A DNA stretch of 64,000 nucleotides from Planctomycetia bacterium (GTDB lineage Bacteria; Planctomycetota; Planctomycetia; Pirellulales; JACPPG01): assembly GCA_016191115.1 (NCBI GenBank), contig JACPPG010000037.1:1-64000 (forward strand), read 5' to 3'. Shown one piece after another: positions 42,075 through 49,859 of this stretch. The notes under the pieces were generated by a model. It saw only the letters and a list, made by a program, of their open reading frames with translations. It made no database searches and had not been told where the DNA came from. Made by a program: the position numbers and the translations under genes. Position 1 is the first letter of the stretch, and each line of letters begins with the position of its first letter.

Positions 42075-42802
42075 ATCTGGTCCTGTGCATGGCCGGGCTG
42101 TATCAGCGCTTTCGCGAAGCCGGCTATCAGACGCCCAAATACCTGCTCCCCTTCCGGCGGAAAACCGTGCTCGCGCACGTGCTCGATCCTCTGTGGTCGA
42201 GCGGCGCGTTCGATCGCGTGCTGCTGGTGGCCAATCGGCGTGATCGGGCCTATCGACAGCAGATCGCCGCGATCCTTCGCGCTCGTGGGCTGGACGAAGA
42301 CGACCTGCTTTACGTCGAAGACACGCGCGGCCAGGCGGAAACGGCTGAGGTCGCCGCCTGCGCGTTGGCCGCCGATTCACGATCCGCCGATCGACCCGTC
42401 GTGTTCCATAACGTCGACACGGTGCTCTTGCACCGCGATGGCCAGGCGATCGCCGCCGGCCTGCAGCGAGCAGACGGCTACATTGACGTATTCGAGAGCC
42501 GCGAGCCGTGCTATAGCTACGTGACCGTCGACGGACGCAACCAAGTGACGGCAATCGCGGAGAAACAGGTGATCTCCCGCTGGGCCACGAGCGGCCTCTA
42601 CGGCTTCGCATCGCCGGCGCAATACCTGCGGGAGTTCGACCGCATCGATATCTCGACAAAGGAGCCCTACATCAGCGACGTCTACCGGCAGATGCTCTCG
42701 CGCCGCGCCACGATTGTCACCAACAACCCGGCCGCGCGTGAGGCAACGATTGTGTTGGGCACGCCGGACCAATACGAGGCCCATCGGAAGCAGGTCGCAT
42801 GA
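42071..42802 (+). CDS. Sugar-phosphate-type nucleotidyltransferase
   Basis: A 243-residue enzyme of the NTP_transferase fold. The start LVLCMAGLYQRFREAGYQTPKYLLPF is the NTP-binding loop in a variant form (usual G-x-G-x-R replaced by AGLYQRF, with PK retained). VFHNVDTVLLH has the catalytic Asp, followed by YVTVDGRNQVTAIAEKQ and the SGLYGF segment of the sugar site. It activates a phosphorylated sugar or polyol as an NDP derivative. It overlaps both neighbours by four bases, so GT2, nucleotidyltransferase and HAD phosphatase are translationally coupled. Confidence 0.87.
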   Translation: MNLVLCMAGLYQRFREAGYQTPKYLLPFRRKTVLAHVLDPLWSSGAFDRVLLVANRRDRAYRQQIAAILRARGLDEDDLLYVEDTRGQAETAEVAACALAADSRSADRPVVFHNVDTVLLHRDGQAIAAGLQRADGYIDVFESREPCYSYVTVDGRNQVTAIAEKQVISRWATSGLYGFASPAQYLREFDRIDISTKEPYISDVYRQMLSRRATIVTNNPAAREATIVLGTPDQYEAHRKQVA

Positions 42803-43743
42803 ACGACGACTCAAGGCCGAACGCGGATGACGCGATCGTACTCGATCTCGACGGCACGCTGACCGTGGACGACAAGGCGGCCGCGTATCCCGACAAACCA
42901 GTGAACGCCGCTACGCTGGCCGCGGCGCACGCGGCCCGCGAGCGCGGCTATCGCGTGGTGGTCGCCACGAGCCGGAACATGCGGACGTATCGCGGCGACC
43001 TCGAGCAAATCCGCCGCCACACGCAGCCGGTGATCGAACAGTGGCTGGCACGCGAGGGGCTCGCGCCGGACGCCTTGGCGATCGGCAAGACATGGTGCGG
43101 TCCGCGCGGCTTCTACGTCGACGACCGGAACATGCACGTCGAGGAGTTCGTCTTTCGCTTCCAGGGACCCTATGCGGGTTGCCTCATCGACGCGCTGTAC
43201 TTGCCCGCCGCGATGGACCTGCAAGCGTTAGCGGCGGCACATGTCCGACATCGCAAACTGGAGCGACTGTTTCGCGTCGCGCGATTCATCTATCCGCGGC
43301 CGCGGCAGGAGGAGGCGCTTCCGTGCGAGCTGCGCGACGACGCGCGGATCGAGTGGGCGTCGATCGCTCACACGGACGATGACACGGCTTGTATCGATTG
43401 CCTCACGCGCGTCGCAAGGTCTGACTGGCTATTGATCGTCGGAAGCCGGCAACCGATCGACGTGTACGCGCAGCTCCTGGTCCACCAGGAACGGCTGGCG
43501 GAGTTTTCGCGACCCGCGATCGCCGCCGGCTATAAGCCGCACGACGACAGCGTCTCGTGGCTGCTAGCGCCCCGCGCGCTAGCGCGGCAAGCTTGCGCGG
43601 TGGCGGCTGCGCAAGCGGTGTCTCTCGGCGATCTTGCCGGCAGGCTGGGCGCGGCCGGGATTACGTGGCTGCTCGATCCGTCCGGGGCCGCCGCGCAGCC
43701 GCCGTGGGCCTCCTCGCGAGCCGACAGTCGCCGGGCGGGTTGA
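42799..43743 (+). CDS. HAD phosphatase of the capsule EcbF/BcbF type with an extra C-terminal domain
   Basis: A 314-residue protein. Residues about 11-120 follow the EcbF/BcbF capsule phosphatase pattern: IVLDLDGTLTVDD (nucleophile Asp16, Asp18), RVVVATSRNMRTYRGDLEQI, QPVIEQWLAREGL, IGKTWCGPRGFYVDDRNMHVEEF. The family usually ends there, at about 125 residues. Here another ~190 residues follow (IEWASIAHTDDDTACIDCLT, SDWLLIVGSRQPIDVYAQLL, YKPHDDSVSWLLA) that I do not recognise. It presumably removes a phosphate from the sugar intermediate used by the adjacent nucleotidyltransferase, and may have a second activity. Confidence 0.85.
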   Translation: MNDDSRPNADDAIVLDLDGTLTVDDKAAAYPDKPVNAATLAAAHAARERGYRVVVATSRNMRTYRGDLEQIRRHTQPVIEQWLAREGLAPDALAIGKTWCGPRGFYVDDRNMHVEEFVFRFQGPYAGCLIDALYLPAAMDLQALAAAHVRHRKLERLFRVARFIYPRPRQEEALPCELRDDARIEWASIAHTDDDTACIDCLTRVARSDWLLIVGSRQPIDVYAQLLVHQERLAEFSRPAIAAGYKPHDDSVSWLLAPRALARQACAVAAAQAVSLGDLAGRLGAAGITWLLDPSGAAAQPPWASSRADSRRAG

Positions 43744-43846
43744 GCTTGACCGGCCTCGGCCGCCGCCGCTATAAGGCCGTGCCGCAAAATCCCCCTCGCG
43801 CCGGCTAGGCGCCGCCGCGGCACCCGTTTCGGGACGAGCCACGTCC

Positions 43847-45334
43847 ATGAAGCTCCAGTTCGTCTACGACGACACGATCCGCGTGCCCGACGAGGTCGCG
43901 TCGCTGGTGGGCGTGAGCCATTTCGGCAACGTGCGGTTTCGGAAGCGATTGCTCTACGAGCATGCGCGGTCGCTGGCGGTCGAGGCGGGCCGCGTGGCGA
44001 CGGTACACCTGGTGAGCGGGGCCGATCGCCGCTCGCTTGAGAGCGAGCTGGCCGACGTTTCCGGCCAGCGCTACGTGTACTGGCCGGCGTCGACCGTTGC
44101 CCAGGACCGCGATCGGGCGATCCACTTCCTGCGTCATGCGCGACACGTCGAGGAGAATCTGGTGTTGCGCGACGCGGACGGCGTGCGGCCGCTATTGGCC
44201 GTGCTCGACGCGCCGACCATGCGATGCTTCGTCGCGCGGGGGCTGCTTTTGGCGGCGTCCGACTTCTTCGAGCAGCCCGTCGCCCGGTTCGCGCCGGTTC
44301 CCAACGAGCTGGCATGCGTCGACCTGACGCGCTACGACGCGATCGTGCGGTTTCTCAGCGGTGGGTTCGATGCGCGGTTTTTCAATCGGCTGTCGGGGGA
44401 CGAGTACACCATCGTCAAGCAGTCGAGCGATTGCGCGAAACTGCGCGGCGAGTTCGCGTTTTACGATCTTCTGCCCGCGTCGCTGCAGAGCCACTTCGTC
44501 CGGCCCTTCGACTACCGGGAAGCCCACGGCACGGCCTCTTACCGGATGGAGCGGCTGGCCATTCCGGACATGGCCATGCAGTGGATCCATGGCGCGCTGA
44601 GCGAGGCGGAGTTCGAGCACTTCCTCGACCGGATGTTCCAGTTCCTGGCCACGCGCCCCACGATCCGGCAGCCGCCCGAGGCACTGCGCGCCCGGGCCGA
44701 CGAGCTGTACGTACACAAGGTGTCGGCGCGGCTGGCGGCGCTCGAGACGGCGCCGTGCTTCGCGCGGATCGACGCGATCCTAACGGCCACCGGCGTCGGC
44801 GGGGTGAGAGGGCTCGTGGAGGATTACCGGGACTTGCACGCACGCCTCACTCGCAACGTCGGCGACGACCGGTGCGTGAGCCACGGCGACCTGTGCTTCT
44901 CGAACATCCTTTACGACAAGCGGCTGCGACTCGCGCGGTTCATCGATCCCCGCGGGGCCCGCACCGAGGATGAGTTGTACCTGGATCGTTATTACGACGT
45001 CGCCAAGCTGTCGCATTCGATCCTGGGCGGATACGACTATATCAACAACGACGCTTACGAGGTCCAAATCAACGAGAACCTGGAAGCCACGCTGTGGATG
45101 CCGGACGCCGGTCAGGCCGGCCGGCAGCGGATGTTCATCGAGCGGCTGCCGCGGCACGGGTTTCGCTACCCGCTCGTGCGGCTGTACGAGATGTCGCTGT
45201 TTCTGAGCATGCTTCCGTTGCACCAGGACGTGCCGAAGAAGGTGCTCGCGTTTCTTTTGACGGTCGCGCGGATCGGGCGCGAGCTGCGCACGCTGTGCGA
45301 TCATCGGGACGCGCCGCCGCGGCTAGCGGCTTGA
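43847..45334 (+). CDS. APH-fold phosphotransferase with unknown N-terminal domain
   Basis: A 495-residue protein. Residues about 175-495 have the aminoglycoside/choline-kinase fold: EYTIVKQSSDCAKLRGEFAFYDLLP (ATP lysine and helix C glutamate), CVSHGDLCFSNILYD (catalytic loop, HGD near 346-348), ARFIDPRG (metal-binding Asp near 368), YYDVAKLSHSILGGYDYINN. The first ~170 residues (VGVSHFGNVRFRKRLLYEHARSL, RYVYWPASTVAQDRD) form a separate domain of unknown kind. In this cluster it is the likely kinase of the sugar or polyol that the phosphatase and nucleotidyltransferase process. It begins 103 bases after the HAD gene. Confidence 0.85.
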   Translation: MKLQFVYDDTIRVPDEVASLVGVSHFGNVRFRKRLLYEHARSLAVEAGRVATVHLVSGADRRSLESELADVSGQRYVYWPASTVAQDRDRAIHFLRHARHVEENLVLRDADGVRPLLAVLDAPTMRCFVARGLLLAASDFFEQPVARFAPVPNELACVDLTRYDAIVRFLSGGFDARFFNRLSGDEYTIVKQSSDCAKLRGEFAFYDLLPASLQSHFVRPFDYREAHGTASYRMERLAIPDMAMQWIHGALSEAEFEHFLDRMFQFLATRPTIRQPPEALRARADELYVHKVSARLAALETAPCFARIDAILTATGVGGVRGLVEDYRDLHARLTRNVGDDRCVSHGDLCFSNILYDKRLRLARFIDPRGARTEDELYLDRYYDVAKLSHSILGGYDYINNDAYEVQINENLEATLWMPDAGQAGRQRMFIERLPRHGFRYPLVRLYEMSLFLSMLPLHQDVPKKVLAFLLTVARIGRELRTLCDHRDAPPRLAA

Positions 45335-45377
45335 GCGCGTTTGCCTAGCGCGGCGCAGGGGTGCTGGGGGGTCGAAA

Positions 45378-47855
45378 ATGCGGATCTGGAAGGTCCATCC
45401 TGCCGTAGCGCGGCCGGGCGAGCCCGCCCCCGTCCCGGAAGCTAGCGATCGTTCCTCAGTGCCCAGCGCGACGCCGTGGCCCAAACGGCTGTATCGTGCG
45501 GTCCCGGTCGCCGCGCTTACACTGGCCATTCTGGCGGTGCTGGTCGTCGCGCGTCCGCACGTGCAACATGGCTCTCTGTTGATATTCTCGGAGCCTGGCT
45601 CGATTGCGGCGCTGCGGTACGACACAGGCTATGGATTCAACGACTCACAGCAATGGAAGGTGCCCCGCGCGGCCCGCTCCGAGCTGCGCGCGATTCCGGC
45701 GGCCTGCCTGGGGCAAGCGGTCCGCGTGTGGTTCGACGTTCCCCGCGGCGCCCGCATGGGATTCGTACAGGGCGCCAAACGTCTGGGCGCGCGGCGGTTT
45801 GATCCGTCCGTGCCGGGATCGGCCATCGGCTACGAGGTTGCCCCGCAGGCTGCCCTTGCCCTTTTCGTGCCCCACCGCACCAGTCCGCTGGGGCGCGTCG
45901 GCATCGAAGCGCCGGGGCACCAGATCGAGTGGATTGAGTTGGCCGCCTGGCTCAATCGCGGGGCGCTGGCGATCGTCCGCACGGCGGACACGGCCTGGGC
46001 CAGCGTGTCGACGATCCGTTTCGAGCCGCCCCCTGGCTGCTTTCGACAGGTGGAGCTGTCGACTGCTGGCGGCGACACGGCCGGCGCCAGCACGTGTTTC
46101 TTGGTTCGCTATTCGTCCGCCACCGCACAGCTTGTACCGCTGGCGGCGACACCGGAGTCGCCAAGTCGCTTCGCAAGCTCGTCGTGGGACGACGCTCCGT
46201 TCCGCCAATACTTTCGCCGCCCGCGGCTGCTGACGCAATTCGCCGCTGCGCTGGCGATGGCGCTTAGCATCTCGTGGGCATGGCGAAAGTGCCGCGCAGC
46301 CGGCTCAGTGCGCGATTTTGCCGCCGCCATCATCACCGGCGTGCGCCAAGCTCGTCCTTTTCCCGCGCTATTCGCTTTCTTGCTCGTGAATTTCACCGTA
46401 TGGGCCGTGGCCATGTGGCCGGGCCTGGTCGGATGGGATTCCACGAGCCCGATCGACCAGATTCGCGATCTATCGATCAAATCCTGGTACTCGTGGATTT
46501 ACCCGCTCTTCGTGATGACGGTGATGCAGGCCACGGACCATTTCACCGATCTCATGGTATTTCAGACGATCGCCACCGCCGCGCTTGCCGCGGGCATCTT
46601 GACCATGCTCGTCCGCCGGGGGCTGCCTGGTTGGGTGGCCGTCGTGGTGGCGATTGCCTACGGACTTTGCCCCGTCGTGTGCATGTACGCTTCCTTCTAT
46701 TGCCGCGACGTGCTCAACGGTTTGCTCGTGTGTGCCCTGCTGGCGATGACATACAAGCTTTGTCTCTTGCCTCGCCAAAGTCTTGTGAGCGCATCGACCG
46801 GCGCGTGGGCGGCGTGGACTTTGATGGCGGTTTGCGCCGGGCTGCTGCGGTACGACAACCTGCCGCTGGTCGTCGTGCTATTGGCGATGATCGTCGGTTT
46901 TCGCGCGCTGGCTTTGGCGCGCGGTTTGGCGCTCGCGGCCGGCGTCCTCGCCGCCATATGGCTCGGCAATGGTCCGGTCGATCGGCGGTTGGTGGGCACG
47001 CAACCGAGCGAGCGAAACCTGTACGTCCTGACGGCCCTGGTCAACCCGGTCGGGGCCCTTGTCGCGCAGAACTACGTGACGCGGACGCCCAAGGAGGATC
47101 GCGCCGTGATCGACCCGATTCTCGACTACGAGCGCTTCCGCCAGGGCTGGAACCCGTATTCGATCTCGTTCTTTCTGGACTGGGTCGACCGGCCGTACGA
47201 GCGGCGGCGCTTTACGGACGACGACGTGCGCCGGATTCGCCAATTCCTCGTTCGCGCCGCATGGAACAACCCGGACATCATCGCGGGCGCCAGGACGCAG
47301 ACGTTCGCGTCTATCCTCGGCTCGCCGCGGACGTGGTCGTACAGCGACTTTTCGCGCGAGAAGATCCGCGAAGCCAAGCTGCGCGATCACGGCATATGGC
47401 GGGAACCCCCGCTCATTCCCCGGTTGCACGAAAAGTTGAGCGTGCACGTGTGGAAGCGCGTCGGGCGCGGCTCGATCTGGTGGCGCGCGCATCTGCAACT
47501 ACTGGCCGTCGTGGCGGCGCTCGCTCTGTGGCCTTACTGCAAGGTGACCGCGGCCGCGAGCGCAGCGATCGTGGCCCGGCTGGCCGTGCTATTTTTGGCG
47601 GCGCCCGCCGGCAATTTCTTTTACGTCTACGACTTGTACCTGTTCGGCATCTTCGTGCTGCCGATGGCCTGGACCGAATGGCGCTTGACGCGCGCGCGTC
47701 AATGCGCGAACGCGGCCGCTAGCGAAGCGGAACGTTCGGCAGCGCCGGACCGCGGTAGGTATCGACAGGCTCGATATTTCCCGGCGGGCGCCGGCACGCC
47801 AGCTCTTCCGCCGGAAAGCCTAGGGCATAGAACAAGCGAAACTGCGAGCGGTTGA
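45378..47855 (+). CDS. Polytopic membrane protein of the glycan cluster (DUF6020/GT-C-like)
   Basis: An 825-residue integral membrane protein. One helix near residues 37-55 precedes a ~220-residue domain probably outside the cytoplasm. About ten helices follow from residue 295 onward (FPALFAFLLVNFTVWAVAMW, MVFQTIATAALAAGILTML, AVVVAIAYGLCPVVCMY, LLVCALLAMTYKLCL and others). WPGLVGWDSTSPIDQIRDL between helices recalls GT-C glycosyltransferases acting on lipid-linked sugars (DUF6020 type), with the acidic loop as the putative active site. Its last 137 bases overlap, tail to tail, the TolC-like gene. The final ~45 residues are therefore non-conserved in appearance and may be a recent extension. 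Confidence 0.8.
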   Translation: MRIWKVHPAVARPGEPAPVPEASDRSSVPSATPWPKRLYRAVPVAALTLAILAVLVVARPHVQHGSLLIFSEPGSIAALRYDTGYGFNDSQQWKVPRAARSELRAIPAACLGQAVRVWFDVPRGARMGFVQGAKRLGARRFDPSVPGSAIGYEVAPQAALALFVPHRTSPLGRVGIEAPGHQIEWIELAAWLNRGALAIVRTADTAWASVSTIRFEPPPGCFRQVELSTAGGDTAGASTCFLVRYSSATAQLVPLAATPESPSRFASSSWDDAPFRQYFRRPRLLTQFAAALAMALSISWAWRKCRAAGSVRDFAAAIITGVRQARPFPALFAFLLVNFTVWAVAMWPGLVGWDSTSPIDQIRDLSIKSWYSWIYPLFVMTVMQATDHFTDLMVFQTIATAALAAGILTMLVRRGLPGWVAVVVAIAYGLCPVVCMYASFYCRDVLNGLLVCALLAMTYKLCLLPRQSLVSASTGAWAAWTLMAVCAGLLRYDNLPLVVVLLAMIVGFRALALARGLALAAGVLAAIWLGNGPVDRRLVGTQPSERNLYVLTALVNPVGALVAQNYVTRTPKEDRAVIDPILDYERFRQGWNPYSISFFLDWVDRPYERRRFTDDDVRRIRQFLVRAAWNNPDIIAGARTQTFASILGSPRTWSYSDFSREKIREAKLRDHGIWREPPLIPRLHEKLSVHVWKRVGRGSIWWRAHLQLLAVVAALALWPYCKVTAAASAAIVARLAVLFLAAPAGNFFYVYDLYLFGIFVLPMAWTEWRLTRARQCANAAASEAERSAAPDRGRYRQARYFPAGAGTPALPPESLGHRTSETASG

Positions 47856-49530
47856 AATCGGCCACCGTGCGGTAGTAGTTGACGTACGCCTGCTGGAGCT
47901 GGGTGAGCGCGGCCACGACTTCCTGTGGCCGGTTGACCAATGACAGGACATCACCGAAGCGCTGCGTCTGTCCCATGCCTTGCAGATTGCCGCGGTAGGT
48001 AGATAAACCTTGCTTGAGCCCTTCCTCCGCCTGCGCGACGCGGACGGTGGCCGAATCGACGTCGGCCTTGGCCTGCGCCACTTCGGCCGCGACCTGATCC
48101 TGGACCTTGAACAGCTCGACGGTTGCAAGCTGCGTCTCGCCTTGTTGCTCGCGCACTTTGGCCCGGTAGCCGAAACCGAGGTTATCCAGCTTCCAGACGG
48201 CCTGGGCGCTGACGTCGGCGCGGCCGGCCCATTGGTTGAGGCTGTTGGCGTCTCCGGTCCCGAAGATGGACCCTTGATAATAGAAATCAGGAGTGCCGAG
48301 GCCGGTGATCAAGATACTGGGAACCAGCGGGCGAAGCCTCTCGCGCTGCAACCGTATCAGGTTTGCCCGCACCAAGGCGCGCTGTGACGCCAGCTCGGGC
48401 CGGTTCGTCAACCCGACCACGACAAGCTCGTCGACACTCCAGGCCGGTGAGATCAACGTGACTTGCACGTGGTCGGGTTCGAGAGGCATGACGACGGCGG
48501 ACGGATCGAGCCGCAGCACGCGCGTCAAGTTCGCGCTCGACACGCGCCACTGCTGCCGGGCGATTTCCGCCGATTGCGCGAGTTCGGCCAGCAGCGTCCG
48601 AGCACGGTCGATCTCGTCGGGCGCCACCAATCCGCCGGCCAAGGATCGAACGCGGCGGACAAGCTCATTGGCTTTTACGGTGGCGTCGGTCATCGCCGCG
48701 AAAGTGCCGCGGGCCAATTGCACGTTGAAATAGGATTCGGCCGTCTGTTCCAGGGCCTCGTTGCGCGCCGTCTGGGTGTCGATCTGGCGCGATCTCAAGA
48801 CCTGCCGGGCGGCGAGCGGGTCGAAGATCGCGTCGGTCGTGGCGAAGCGAAACTCGGCTGAGCCGCCCCCGAAGAAGGCATTGGTGCTGTTGGTAACGAG
48901 GCTGCCGCTGTCGGTTTGATTGCCGCCCGCGTGCCTGAGATAGTCGGCGCCGACAACGGCGTTTGGCAGCCACAGCACGTTCGCCTTCGCGGCCTGGGCC
49001 GCGGCGATCTGCACCCGGGCCTGCGCGGCGGCGATCACCAGCGGCCGGCCGTTGGAAAGCCGCAGGGCCGTCGCCAGGTTGATCGGCAGCGGCCGGTCGG
49101 TCGGCGCCGGCATGCTTGTCGGCAGAACGCCCGGAAGCCTGGAATCCGATAAGCTCGGCCCCACGAGCAGCTCGGCTTGCGTTGGCGGCCGGCACGCCGG
49201 CGGCGGCGCGAACGCTGGAGGACCAGGCGCCTGAAACATCTGGCTTTGATTCGATGGCGGCGGTGCCGATGGCGGTAGCGGTCCGCCCTGCGCCGCGGGC
49301 GGTGTGGGGATGAACTCGGCCGGCGCGCGGCCGGCGGGCGGCGCCGGCACTTGGGCCCGGATTGGCCTCGGGAGCGCGGCGACAAGGGCCGGGGTGAGGG
49401 CGAGCGCAAGGAGCACCGCCGCGCGCCACGGCGGTCGACCTTGGGCGCGGGAGCCGCGACGGCGGATCGGCCTCGCCTCGACGCGCGGCGAGGCTGTTGG
49501 GGCCGTTTGTGGTTCTTTGCTCGTCTTCAC
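47719..49530 (-). CDS. TolC-family outer membrane efflux protein
   Basis: A 603-residue outer membrane channel subunit. The signal (about 34-60, LLALALTPALVAALPRPIRAQ) is preceded by a long basic stretch; a Pro/Ala-rich linker spans about 60-130. Two OEP repeats of long helices and strands follow: LATALRLSNGRPLVIAAAQARVQIAAAQAAKANVLWLP and ALEQTAESYFNVQLARGTFAAMTDATVKANELVRRV in the first. FNRSQFRLFYALGFP closes the second. It should form the trimeric exit duct of the RND system encoded divergently at 49860. The 330 bases between the two ATGs must contain both promoters. Confidence 0.9.
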   Translation of the reverse strand: MKTSKEPQTAPTASPRVEARPIRRRGSRAQGRPPWRAAVLLALALTPALVAALPRPIRAQVPAPPAGRAPAEFIPTPPAAQGGPLPPSAPPPSNQSQMFQAPGPPAFAPPPACRPPTQAELLVGPSLSDSRLPGVLPTSMPAPTDRPLPINLATALRLSNGRPLVIAAAQARVQIAAAQAAKANVLWLPNAVVGADYLRHAGGNQTDSGSLVTNSTNAFFGGGSAEFRFATTDAIFDPLAARQVLRSRQIDTQTARNEALEQTAESYFNVQLARGTFAAMTDATVKANELVRRVRSLAGGLVAPDEIDRARTLLAELAQSAEIARQQWRVSSANLTRVLRLDPSAVVMPLEPDHVQVTLISPAWSVDELVVVGLTNRPELASQRALVRANLIRLQRERLRPLVPSILITGLGTPDFYYQGSIFGTGDANSLNQWAGRADVSAQAVWKLDNLGFGYRAKVREQQGETQLATVELFKVQDQVAAEVAQAKADVDSATVRVAQAEEGLKQGLSTYRGNLQGMGQTQRFGDVLSLVNRPQEVVAALTQLQQAYVNYYRTVADFNRSQFRLFYALGFPAEELACRRPPGNIEPVDTYRGPALPNVPLR

Positions 49531-49859
49531 AGCGAAATGTGGCCCGTTTCACCGCAGGCGCGCGGATTGGCGCGATTGTGCGGCGTATAACGCTGGCATC
49601 GGATATTGCGCCTGTGCGGCTTTGCAGGGCTCGAAATAACCGTTACGACCGGATCGACCGGCAAGGTTTATCCATCCTGCCAGCATGCTGCAACGTGCTG
49701 CCAATGCGCGTGTTACAGTCGTAAGACGCCCTTTTGGTCCACACCCGGCCGCGCTGCGCCGCAAGCACCTCCCGCCCTACGTCCGATCAACCGCCAGAGG
49801 CGCCGCAAAACGCGTCGGACGGGCGCTCGAACACCTCCGCCAATGGAAAGGTCGATGCC

